Shown here: positions 26,501 through 38,412 of the stretch, piece by piece | Layout: every line of letters begins with the position of its first letter | Position numbering within the stretch: the first letter of the stretch is position 1 | Assembly (NCBI GenBank): GCA_964036155.1 | Contig: OZ038423.1 | Location: 5,347,249 to 5,411,248, forward strand | Direction: 5' to 3' | Source: Diploscapter coronatus | Taxonomy: Eukaryota > Nematoda > Chromadorea > Rhabditida > Rhabditidae | DNA length: 64,000 nucleotides | Made by a program: the position numbers and the translations under genes | Notes under the pieces: model-generated | What the model was told of the DNA's origin: nothing | Database searches by the model: none | What the model saw: the letters and a program-made list of their open reading frames with translations, nothing else

Positions 26501-29500
26501 CAAATTATCAACCAGCGTCAAAATCTGCTTGTTTTGCTATGAAATTTTCTAGGAAGCTCAACAAAAATGACTCATTTGAAAAATTATCAACAAATTTAAA
26601 TATTTCATGGCTTATCTAGCTCGTATAAATCAGAAATTATTCATCGGAAATGGAGATACGTTTCAAATTATTCTACTCATTAGCTTGAAGAATTTACCGA
26701 TGCTTCAATTTTAAAATGAGAAATTTGCGTTTTTTTAATAATTTAGATCACTCACAGTTCAACTCTTAATGAACCTCCTACATTAATTTAGATGTTTTCT
26801 TTCGGAGTTTTATTCTGTATAAACACCCCAAACTAAACGACTAGATATTGAAGTGATAAATTGACAGAATCTGCATCGTCGTTTTCTTACTCATTTTTAA
26901 CAATTGTTAGTTGAATTTCCATTGCAAGTTTCACATTGCATATTTATGCACTAAACAATTGTGATTACGAGAATATCGCAAACAATGCGTAAGAGATGCA
27001 AAGATGCCGCAATCAGTTGCACTCGAAGTGCGCGTGCTTTTTGTTCGTAACTGACGCTTTTTCGCTGATGCGCATAGGATTTTAACGATTTGACGTTGAA
27101 GTGGGAAAGTTAGCAGGCACTCCACAATACCTAAGCACCAGGCTGATCTCATTCTTTAGTCTTTGTCTCTGTGAAAACTGTCAACTTACCCATTACTGCG
27201 AAATCCCTATCTTCGTTTCGTTTCCAATTGACTTTTCGAGCAGCTTTCAAATTGTTTCGATGAAAACGTATTCTGCTCCAAGTTGTTTTTCTCTATTAAA
27301 AATGAAAATGTCATCTTATCAGGACGGTTACGTAATAGTTTCGAGATAATCGTTAGTTATCTAACATAAATGACTTGATGCCTTCAAAAATCTTCATTCT
27401 AAAAGCATCAATTGCGTAATCATTTCATTTCCATTTATGCTCGAAACAGCATTCAATTTTCTGCTATTTCACTACAAATTTTTTTATCTCTAATTTCGTA
27501 TTCAAGATCTTTAAACTCTTTCATAAGTAGTCTTTCCACTATGGTTTTTGAAGATTTTATAGCTTCATCCCAAAATTTTAGAGATCACATTTACTTGTTT
27601 CAAGTTTGCCAATTTTAATCAACAAAACGGAAGCGAAGGCTTGCTCAAAACCAAGGTTTCCGGTACGTATTCGGATTAGATGTCTACAAAAAATTAGCTA
27701 ACTTTTGAATGTTCAACTTTTTTTTATAAATGAAAAAGGAAAAATTTTACGACACGATCTTCGCCAAATCTCTCATTTTTGAAAGCAAATTTCAATGCAA
27801 CCTTTCAAAGTTCTCGACCGGAAATGCTCATGATTTTGCAAAATTTTCTAATTCACTAATTTACCATGTCAGTTTATTATACCCTTGATGCAACTTTCTA
27901 ATTTGACTACGTTCACATTCTACGTCAGCAGGATGTGTTGCTAATTGGAGCTACAATTAATTTTGCAGGATTTCTTAGATTTTATATGTTCATTATATGA
28001 ATTTATTAGTGCTAGGTGGTTTGGCGTGAGTGGTGAAAAGGCCTCTGGGCTGTAATTAGTGACGTAGCAGAGCATTCTGGAATGGAATAACGGAGGAATG
28101 AGGGAATGAAGCGAGGAAGCGAGAAATGAAGGGACGAAGAGGGGAGAGCAGCGACTAAATGAGAGCAACTAACTTTATCTTCTTTCCATGCCATATAAGG
28201 CATTGCCTCCAGAGACTTGATTTATCCCTGAAATCTCATCCAAGTGCATTCCTTTCTGCATACATTATCGTAGTCCATCCACCTCTGTTATTAGCTCACA
28301 TAAAGCAGCAAAAAGTGCTGATAAAATAGGAACACGGGCCTTCTCCTTCGCTTTCAATTTGCATTGTCTTCTTGGCTTTTCCGCCTCATGTTTCATGAAC
28401 TCCTGTGCATAATCTATAGTTGTGGTTTATTTTCGAACCTGCTCCCATGAAATCTCCTTCCTTCTCTCGATTTCTTCCATTCGTCTGTTATTTTCACGGA
28501 TTATTTTCCCTCAAATTACCCAGATGAGCCACTCATTCTATTTGCCCTTCCTGCATTCAGATGTTCGATTTCGAGTTCGAACGACTTTCTCCATCAATGC
28601 CTCATTTCGATTCTATTTGCATTCATATTCTCATGTGCATCTTCTTATTCATTTTTCCTGCAGTTGCCCCCACAAATCCAATTCGCATTTCATCCAAAAA
28701 TTGACTACTTGGGGATGTTCCCCGATGATGTGCTTTCATCTGCTCCTCATAAAATAACTCCGTCATATCTAACAGCATTTAACGTTGCATATTCCTTTTT
28801 ATTTTATATTTTTCTTCTGAAATAATTTAGGAAGCTCTTCTTTAGTCATTTTCTTTTATCTTTTGTATTCTGTTCTGTTATGTTCATCAATGGTCGTCAC
28901 AACTGTTTGAGCATTCAATCAGCGCCACAGTAAAATATTTTCTTTGCAAAAGCATCCAGTCACGTGAGATTTCATTTTCACAAAAAATCCCTTCTGATCT
29001 ATCTTCAGGTGCTCCAATTTCATGTTTTTTTCCAAAATTCAAGCAAATAATGTTGAATTTGATAGTACTTCCTCATCATAAAGTCTAATTGAACTTTTCA
29101 TATAAATCAAAGGCCACGATGTGAATCTCAATCGATTTGACCAGCAGATTAGATTAAATACCGCGAATTTGTCAATATTTGCCGATTTGTCGAGCCAACG
29201 ATGGTCCATCATTGACTGGGTTGACTCGATTAGTGCAAGCAATTTGCGAAAATCCATCCATATCTCGGGGAGCTGTTTATCAGTTGGAAGATTGATAAAA
29301 CGAGGATGATGGGAAGATGAAGGAAGAAGATAGGAAGAAATGAAACGAGGAATGAAAGAGGAAGACAGAAAGGCGGGTTGTGTTCATTTTTTCGCATGAT
29401 CGACAAGACTAAAGAGTACGGGATAAATGGAGAGGAGAGTGAGGCTAATGGGAAATAAATGGAAACAGATTGTTGAGAAGTGAGAGAGACCAGAGAAGCG

Positions 29501-29682
29501 GAGGGATATCAGTGCTTGTGGCGCTGAAAGTCTGTCTGGAGCAACTGCATCTCAGGTTTGGTTGAATTTCGATTTCTTCCTCCAATCATTCCCCCTTCAC
29601 TTTCGCTTTGATCGGAAGAAAACTGGCAGAAGATTTTCGGAAACTATCTTCTATTTCTAGTTTCTAATTTTAACTGCTCCAG
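20558..29682. other. Nine kilobases without a confidently identified gene
   Basis: AT-rich intronic or intergenic DNA. Short open frames on both strands look random. One segment, 25868-25969, has an acceptor-like start, a donor-like end and one open frame, but its phases do not fit the neighbouring exons. Purine-rich tracts occur at about 28075-28155 and 29300-29520. No RNA gene or transposon end was recognised. Confidence 0.5.
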
Positions 29683-29759
29683 GAAGTATCGTCATAATCG
29701 CATTTCCTCACAACGCCGTCCCTCACCTCCTAGGGCTAGCCTAGAAATCCCGTCTCGAA

Positions 29760-30248
29760 ATGAACAAGCTGACACGTGCTTGGTCCCGACTATCGACTCG
29801 ACGACCGACGTTGCCAACAGCTGCGGAAATTCCCGATTTTGACGACGACGATGAACCCACGACGAAGGCAGAAGTGTTCCAGATGTTCGCCAAGTCGCCA
29901 TCGAGCGGAAATCGTCGTCGTTCTCAGCAGCACACTCATACACATTCGGTTGGGTCGTCACAAGGGCAGTCTTCGTCGGGCATGAATGGCAGAAGGGCAT
30001 CCTCGCCGAAGAGGAACAAACACGACAAGCGAACCTCGGAATCTTCTGTCGAAGTGCCAGCACACATAAGTCACAGCAACACATTGCCACATGAAATGCA
30101 GAGGCATCCGTACGAGTATTCTCACGATAAAAGTGCTCCAAATCTGCAGCAGACCTCCCTTTATGACCCTTATTATCATGAAGGCTCTACTACATCGTCG
30201 ATGGCACATTCTATTGATGGATGTCCATACGGATCGAGGAATATTATG
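29760..30248 (+). CDS. 163-codon exon, low-complexity His/Ser/Arg-rich; possible alternative first exon of the kinase
   Basis: The ATG at 29760 follows an in-frame TAG. The frame runs 163 codons to a GTCAGT donor at 30249 in phase 0. An acceptor (TGCTCCAG) lies at 29675-29682. The peptide has an acidic patch (DFDDDDEPTT), a HTHTHS run, basic Ser sites (RRASSPKRNK) and a Tyr-rich stretch (YDPYYHEG). There is no signal peptide, membrane segment or domain I recognise. The phase-0 donor is compatible with the kinase exon at 33008, so it may encode an alternative N-terminus of that kinase. It could instead belong to a separate gene whose other exons I did not find. Confidence 0.55.
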
Positions 30249-32693
30249 GTCAGTAAGCGTAGTTTGTAGCCAAAATAATGTCCTTCACTAATAAGAAGTT
30301 TTCATTTGTCTGTGTTTATTCTCACATCACCGTGTTTATGACAAACAGTCTTGGTCGATTTGATCCAATCAAATCAGGCCTTTGTAAATTTTGTTTGTAT
30401 ACCAGTTAGCTGTCCCGTGAATATTTGAGTTTTCGGCTGTATCTCGAGATTTTATCTCTAATCAACCGATGTATCCCGCTTTTGTGATAAGTGCCGCTTG
30501 CAAACAAAAGTGCTCGCAAGTCGACAACAAAGCTTGACGATTACATCATTGCTTTATTATTAGAACATCACCAAGAATTTATTATTTGTTGGAAAAAATT
30601 CTTTTGTCAAATCACAAACCAATTCCAGTTACTTCATCCAATTTATCGATCAGCTCTTCATTTCATGTTCGACTTCATTTTGACTACGTGTTTGTTCTCA
30701 ACTCTTTGCCCACCTGTTACATTCTCATCAAGACATCCACACGTTTTATTTTTGCAATGTCAGATTATTTTTGTGGATCAAAAGTGAAGCGAGGGTGGAC
30801 AGAAAAATTAATGGGGCCAAGTGCTGCAAAGGTTTTGAGTCGGTTGAAAGATTCAGCGTTGGCGCTGAATATGAGATGTGTGTATTTGTGGGTTGCTGGG
30901 CTGTGTCTGGGGATTATTTCACCTTTGGATACGGGAGTTCCACCGATTCTTCGCTTATCTGTTCACAGTGGACAGTGATGTCTCTTCCTAACGACTTTCA
31001 TAAGGTTGTCATTTGCCGATTGTTTGCTGTTTGACTTTTGACTTTGTCCTGTCATTTCTTCTTCTTCGAAGTTTGTCTGTTTTATAACAGATGTTTAGCC
31101 AAATGACTTTCCCTTCCTTGGCTATTAATATACAGACGAGAGATTTTCAATTTTCAACAGTTTTATTTGAAATCCGAGGAAATAATGAGAATGAGATCTT
31201 GAGGTTTCAAATGTAAAGAGGAGGATATATTCAAGTGTGGCATATCCACATACCAGCAATATCGGCTAATTGTAAGGGAAAAGTTTCACATCGTACTTAC
31301 CTCTGTTTGACTGCCAAGGAAGCTCAATAAGTGGGCATGTGTTCGCAATTTTACTCGACATGGCAACTTTTCTGTGAAATAGCGATTCTGCCTCTGATTA
31401 ACTCTTGACAATTTTATTAGAAATTGGATACGCTAAAAATTGTGTTATAGCATGCCGAGGAGTAAGAGAAAACTTTGCATTCATTGATGTTACGGCTTTA
31501 GTTAAACTTTATAGAATGAGTTAAGGATCATGTCCCAACTTTCTCAAAGCAACTAAATTTCCAGTGATCTTCAAAATAATTCACTTCTCGAGTTAGTTAT
31601 AAGTATGTTGCTGGCACCTGTTTTTCTAGTCAGGATATCATTGTTACCGATCGAGCAACAGTATTCTTGATTGTTTATCTGATGCCTAGTTCTCTAGGAA
31701 TATTGTAGCGATTTGCGAAATTTAGCAAATCACGTTCTCAAAAGATCCCTGCACTATTTGAGTTATCCTTGCTCGGTCTTATCTTCTATCAGACAGCCAT
31801 GTTGATTCCTTCTGACTCCGGAGCATCTGTACTCATTTTTTCGCACGGTAAATGATCTTCTCGTTGAAAGAGAGATTATTTCTCGAAAGTTCTGATCAGA
31901 AACATTGATGCATCATTTCTCAACTTTGATGCAGAAACCACGGTTCCGAAGTTTCGTAGAAAATATTTAGCAAACCTCTATCTTTGCACCGAATGCGTGG
32001 GATAAAAGTGTGAACAGCTCTGTTTGTCAATACGGGTGGATAAAGACAAATGATCAAATGATGCGAGTTGATAAATAATTCTTTGTCGAAGGTGTGTATG
32101 TTTGTGGAACGGATTAGTCATCCAGATCTATCTTTGAAAGATCTTCTGAAATGCTGAGTAATTAGGTGTAAAATTATTGTATCTATTTTGAACGACTCAT
32201 CATCGAAGATCATCCTCATTTTCAACAGTTTACAAAATTAGCCGTGGGAGGATTTTGAAGAGAAGCGATAGAAAAATCGAAGGTTGGTGATGGAGCGAAC
32301 GGTGCATCCTCTTTTCTATACATATTCTCTTACTTATCACTGTACATCCTGTTACTTTCCCGTTATTCCTCTAAATCACCCATATTCTCAAGTGCTTCAA
32401 CAGTTCGAGCAGATGGCGCACAATGGAAGAGTTCAAACCTGTAAAAATAGAACTTGACTTTGAGAGGGTCCGGAGAAGTGAACGAATCAAACAGAGAAGG
32501 GGTCGTTTTTGCTTGTGATACTAACGTGAACCTACAGCTCAAGTCCCACTGCCTCTTATCCCTTCATCCCTCAAATCACTTATCATTGTCACTTTCACTG
32601 ACGGTGTACCAGTTTAACACCGAACTATCCACTGAAATTATTTCACTTCGATCGCTAGTGCGTTATTCGTCACTATCAAAAATTCCTAAGAAT
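30249..32693. other. Non-coding stretch before the kinase exons
   Basis: 2.4 kb without a convincing exon. An open frame at 30586-30978 is hydrophobic-mixed and has no splice context. A short frame starting at an ATG at 32423 (MEEFKPVKIELDFER..) looks protein-like and could be another first exon, but its only phase-0 donor is weak. Confidence 0.45.
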
Positions 32694-35600
32694 ATGCACA
32701 TTCAACGTTCCGAAGAAGTAGGCGTTCCACCCGGACTCAGAACCCCACCTCGAACTCCCCCAAGCACCCCACCAGCTAGTCCTGTAATGCCTAGATCAGC
32801 TACTAGAGTTAGGAGGCATTCCGCGGGAGATAAGAAAATATTCGGAATCGATCTGTACAAAAATGTGCTCATCACGGTGCGAATAAATGAATATTATAAT
32901 TGTTTACGCTAGTATGTTTCTCTACTTTATCTGGTTGAGATTTTGACGTTCTGATCATGCTCGATTGTTTGATCTTGGATGAAAAGGAAAAATCTCCATT
33001 CTTTCAGAATGCTTCTGTCCGCTCTGAAGGCGGAGAAAAAGTAAGCGGTCACGGTGCGTCGTCTTCTGGCAGCGGAGCGGCAGCCAAGAGACGCAACAGT
33101 GTGTTTGTGAAGAGAGGCTCTGTCAGCATGGAGCCTATCAAGAAGATCGACTTGGATGATGTCTACACCGTCTACAAACAGGTATAGGATAATTAATTCA
33201 GTAACTTTTTATTATAACTGAAATTCCAGCTCGGTACTGGTCGATTCGGATTCATTAAACTTGCCGAGCACAGACAATCAGGAATGAAAATCGCTATCAA
33301 ATTCTTCCCTCGACCTCAGACTAAGCAGGTATTGGTGAAAGTGGTGAGCAGCATTCAAAGCTAAATCATTCAGGTCGACTTTATTCGAGAGTACAATTAT
33401 TCGTTCTTTCTTTCCCCCCATCAGAACATTATCGACACTTACGAGGGAATGTACCAGAGCAGCGATGACTCTGCCTTCTTCTTCGTTCAAGAATTCTGTC
33501 CGCGAGCATCGCTAAGAGAAGCTGTTGAAGCTACTAATCAGACGGGTAAGAAGCAATAATCAGAATCAATCATTTCAACTGCATAATTTTCCTCTAAAGC
33601 AGTTGAATTAGTTACGTGGAAAATTGTTTAACGCTGTGTAGATGAACTTGGCTTTGATTTTTTCAGTTACTATTGGAAAAACTAGGTAGTTTAAATGGAA
33701 TTTCGGTTACTTTAGTGCTTGCTAGATCAGAAGTTTTTTCTTTAATAATCGCGATATTCAATCAACACTTCAGAATAATTTTCTCTGCTAGAAATTCAAC
33801 CTTTTTTTAAATTGTTTTCTTTCTATATGATTGTTTTTGAAACCATTTAGATTTTCTTTCCAAGCCTTTGTCTGAAAGTCTAACTTTTCACGTCATTGAA
33901 CGCTATCCTGCATTTCCATCCAATCTGCTTCCTCTTACCTTTTGTTTCAACATTCAACACACGTGAATGTTACACAAATTTTTATGTTGATGGAGTAGAA
34001 AGTTGGCAAGACTCGCGATTTCCCTCACCCTTCCCCTTCCACAGGGCTTCTTTGCCCTCCTTCAATTTATCTCCCTCTCGCTTCTTTCGAAGGTAAAACA
34101 AAACACGCAATAGGGAGGCAGGCCTGGAGTCGGGTCAAATTGATGAAAAGCTACTGCTGCTGCCTCATCATCTGCCTTTCCATTGTCAATTCCCATTTCA
34201 CAGCCGCTCAAATGATTTATACAATGCACCGTGCACAAAGAATTCGAAAAATGACCCTTGAAAGTACAACAAAATGCGATTGCAAAACGTCAATTTTTCA
34301 GGTATCGGTGAAGCCAAAACGAAGCAGGTATTCACCGCTGTGATGTCCGCGATCGAATTTATGCACGACGAGAATCTCGTCCACAGGAATCTTAAGGCAG
34401 AAAACATCCTCATTTTCGATTCAAACGACTTTTCAAAGGTGATTCACAAAAGAAAAAGTTGTTCGAAGTACAAAGAGAAACTTTGCAGGTGAAAGTGACG
34501 GATTTCGGTTTGACGCGAAAAGAGAACGCGACGGTGAAGTACCTGGAATACACTAACTGTTGCATGTCGCCTGAGCTGTGCGAAACCGTTGCAAATGAAG
34601 TGCTCACTGTTAACAAGGCCATTGATGTGTGGGCATTGGGTAAGTGGGATATAGACAAAGTAATGCTGTAATTTGAAAGACCACATCCATAAACTTGCAC
34701 TTTCATCCTATTTTTCTGACCTTTATCCTCTGCCAGGGAAATTGCTCGCTTTATATCTTTCGTTGAACGCCTGGACACCGCGAAAAAATGCCCGATTTTT
34801 GGTCTAATGAAGAACAAAATTGATTATCTTGGACTTCAACGATTGGTCTAATCTATTTGTTGGTGAAAGATCGATTTTGTTTCTGTGATAAGAAGGTGAC
34901 ATTCATTCATTTTTTTATATTGATGAGCGGTTTGAGTATTCGGAGTAGATGCAATCAATACGCTTCATATTTTGGAACCATCTAATCCAAATTATTGTGT
35001 TTTCATGCAATGAACCAGAAAGACTTATCAAAGTGCAAAAATTTTTAGAAAAATGACTTGATTTTTACTGCTGATTTTGTTCGACCGAAATTTTCAAACG
35101 CGCTGTTCAATTTTTCGTTCTATTTCTGCTTCCATTCGAATGTTCGCGAAATCCATAGCGCTTCTGCAAATTCCTTCTCTCAATCTGCGATGGGCCACGT
35201 TTGACGTCATTCGGCAGGCTTTTCTCTGCGAAGCTCGTTCGACTGATTAATAGTCGCTGCGAAAAGCCAACTCATAGTTACAACTGTCGGATCAGGGCTG
35301 CTAAGAATACCCCTAAATCTAACCGAAAAATAAATGGATTCCCAAACTAAATTAGAGCAAGATTTGAAGATTCCCAGCAAAAATAACTAAATTTTCAGGA
35401 GTGATTTTCTTCTACTGCCTGAAGGGCCGATTCCCATGGCAGAAGGCGTCGATAATGTGCAAGCCGTACTGGGAGTGGGAGCAGTGGCTCAAGAGGAAGA
35501 ACCCCACTTTGCCCAAGAAGTTCAACTCCTTCAGTGAAAAAGGGCTCAAATTGCTGAAAAAGTGCGATTTCCTTACAATTAGTCAGAAAACGAACATATT

Positions 35601-36594
35601 TTCAGAACATTGACGCCCCGCGTCAAAGACAGGTGGTCTGCGAAGGAGGTGCGCAAGTGTGTCACCAAGGAGAAACTGCTCAAACCAGCCAAGGTAGCTG
35701 ATGATTACTAAACTGGCACATATTTATACATACAACAAAGCAAGGAACCTAACGGAGCACATATTTGAAGCAATTAATTCAATTTCATCACTTATTCGAG
35801 TTAGATTAGCACAAGAACATGCGATTCGATGTAGTACTCTTTGCACAAATAGTCAGTGATAGTCTGATGTTGTTGAACCTCTTCTTGCACAATGATCATG
35901 TGTCTTCTCATAATTTTGCTCCTATCGCTCACAATTTGTGATTACAGATTTTCAAAATGGAAGGAGAATTTTCTTGAACATCTTTCGAGAACCTTTTTAT
36001 GTTTGTGAATAGCCATGCTCCTGTATTCAACTTTGAATTGTTCTGATATTGTATTTCTATCCGTATCACATGATGTTTCGACTCAAATTCACATGGTACA
36101 CTGCGGAATAATTTTACACATTTGATCACAATAAATATCGTAATATCGTAGTCGTACTGTCTAATTTGGCTATGATGATTATGAGTGCGCTGACTGGAAG
36201 GATGGTAAATTGCCGAAGACTTATTGAACACCTAACTGATTGTTGTGCTCTTGACAAAATCTACTAATTTTAACTGTGTGCTCCAATAATTAACAGCGAA
36301 TTTCTACCCTCGAAATAAATTTTGACCCTAATAATGCAATTAATTTCAGGCTAAAGAAGAGAACTACTACATCTACATAGATGTGGAGCCGAACAAGAAG
36401 GTTCGCGAATCCATTGAAGAAATCTCAGCTCAATGATTTGATTTCAGGCCTCTTCTGACAGATCGGGTGATTCGAATGAGACTGGAGACGGCAAACAGCA
36501 CAGGAAATCGACAGTCCAGCAGTGGATCAGCACAACACTCGCCGCCATGGCCGAGATCAGCGAACAGGTCGTTTCTGCCAGGGATGATATTTAG
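32694..36594 (+). CDS. SBK-like protein kinase homologue with Asn in place of the catalytic Asp, 10 exons, 454 aa
   Basis: Exons: 32694-32876, 33008-33181, 33230-33328, 33374-33545, 34302-34438, 34489-34639, 35399-35561, 35606-35693, 36350-36400, 36448-36594. Phases agree throughout. The N-terminus is Pro-rich (PPGLRTPPRTPPSTPPASP) and then has a basic Ser site (KRRNSVF). The kinase fold follows from about residue 120: glycine loop LGTGRFGF, Lys in IAIKFF, Glu in REYNYS, then LVHRNLKAENILIFD, DFGLTRK and DVWALGVIFFYCLKGRFPW. Sequence and order match the SH3-binding-domain kinase (SBK1) family from recall. HRD reads HRN, the usual mark of a pseudokinase. VAIK and DFG residues are kept, so nucleotide binding may persist. 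It lies tail-to-tail with the neuropeptide gene. Confidence 0.8.
36401..36447 (+). other. Last intron of the kinase, retainable
   Basis: This 47-bp GTTCGC...ATTTCAG intron is read in frame for 11 codons (VRESIEEISAQ) to a TGA at 36434-36436 if not removed. Splicing instead gives a 48-residue tail. Both ends look usable, so two C-termini are possible. Confidence 0.5.
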
Positions 36595-38412
36595 AGGGAA
36601 ATAATTCTTACTCTTCGAGGAAGACATACTTCTTCGATTTTTTGTCTTATTCTGAACTAATTTGAGAGATTTGAAATTCATGAAGATGGTAAAGGAAAAA
36701 TGCAGAAAAACTTTGATAATGACCGTTTTCAACTATTTTATGATTTTCAAATCACTCAACGTCAAACTTGTTCACGATTGTGATTGATATTGCGTAGTCT
36801 TTTAATATTTAAATTGATATTATCAATGTAAAAACAACTTGAGAATGTTCTTCTAAATTGTGTTCTGAATTTGATTTTTGTGATGTTGATAATATTATTG
36901 TTTCGTGGCGGATAAGTTACTTTTTTACTACTGAGTTTAAGAGGAAAAATCTCTTCGAAAATTACTCAATCTCTACCACGAAATAATAACTTTTCTAAAT
37001 ATTTTCACAAACATAATCTAATGATGAAGCCGGTAGATTGAATTTGAATAACAATTTGTCTGGTTGGTTTTTATAAAATTCTAGTTAAAACGTTCAAAAT
37101 GATCGACATAATTTTATTTATGAGTATAAGTTTCTTCCAGTTTCTTTTTCAGAGTCGAGGTCACATAGAAATCTCAGTGTTTACAAATATATTCGTATAT
37201 TATTATTGCGTTATTTCATGATTCATTGAGAAATAAAATGAGAATAGCTTAATTCCAAGAAACATCGTAGATTTTATTCTTATTCTGTTAAATTACTGTG
37301 ACGTTTTCACCATTTTGTAAATAGACGCCATTCTTCTCACTTTCTACTCTATTGTTGTCATCTTATTTCATCATTTCAAAGTTTGCTTTATTCGATTAAT
37401 TTGAAGTTATGAGATAAACAACTCCTTCTTTGATCAACTCGCTTTGTCGTTTCACCATATCTTCATCTATATTCTCATTGTGCAATTCTTTATTCTTCAG
37501 AATGTTATTAATTTTGTCAGTCTAACTTTATTAAACCAGTCAAAATGCAAATTAATTTCGACTTTCCTTGCCATTCTGGCTGATTTATCTCACATTGCAC
37601 TTCATTAATCATTTATTGTACAAAATTGTCATAATACAAAATAAATTACTTTTGAATATATTATTTGCTAAAGGCATTAGAATTTGAAATCTAACAAAAT
37701 TTATAGATACCAAGATTATATTCATCTGTAGAACATAAATCAGCAATTTCTTTCAGTACAGATGTAAGATTGCCCCAATTAGAAAGTCAATATCATATCG
37801 ACTTGTAGTAGTGAATTCTAGCACAACGAATCATTCATTCTGTTATAAGTGATTGTTAGAAAATCGTCAGACTTTCATTAGAGTTTTTGAGGCTATTTTT
37901 AATCAGATTTCGTTATGATTTTTATTGATCATATGAGATTTTTATGAATGTTTTATATTTTGCAAATTAACTAACTCGAAAACTATTTGTTGATCCACAT
38001 TTATGGGAAACAGTTTACATTGAAACGTCTAACAATTTGAACAACATTTATTGAATTAGATGGATTAGAAATGCATTGCGCCGCGAGTAGTTAGTGAGAC
38101 TATTTATTGACAAATACATGGGTACAAAGTGGAATGGAATAAAGGATGAGGCAATCACAAAATAGTGAGAATGAAGTCAATGGAAACGAATAGCATATGG
38201 GTCTGCCCTCACTAAAATTCCCACTATCATTAATTCGAGAGATTAGGAAAGAAAGATTATTGTTGCACACAACACGAGTGTCGAGTAGAGTGATATCGTT
38301 TGGTAAAGAAAAGTATTTGGATGATTATTGCAAAATAGTGATGAGAATAAGAATTGGCTTCGTCGTGTCAATCGTTTGAATTTGCCTGCCTGCTGTCCCT
38401 TGCGTTCCCCGT
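36595..38412. other. Convergent intergenic region (3' UTRs)
   Basis: Between the plus-strand kinase stop and the minus-strand neuropeptide stop. AATAAA-type signals occur for the kinase near 37228 (plus) and for the neuropeptide gene at 38108-38103 (minus, about 305 bp after its stop). Otherwise AT-rich, with no gene seen. Confidence 0.55.

Noticed and set aside
28060..29540. Purine-rich tracts (also 53680-53830)
   Set aside because: Compositional only; no repeat unit, coding frame or known element.
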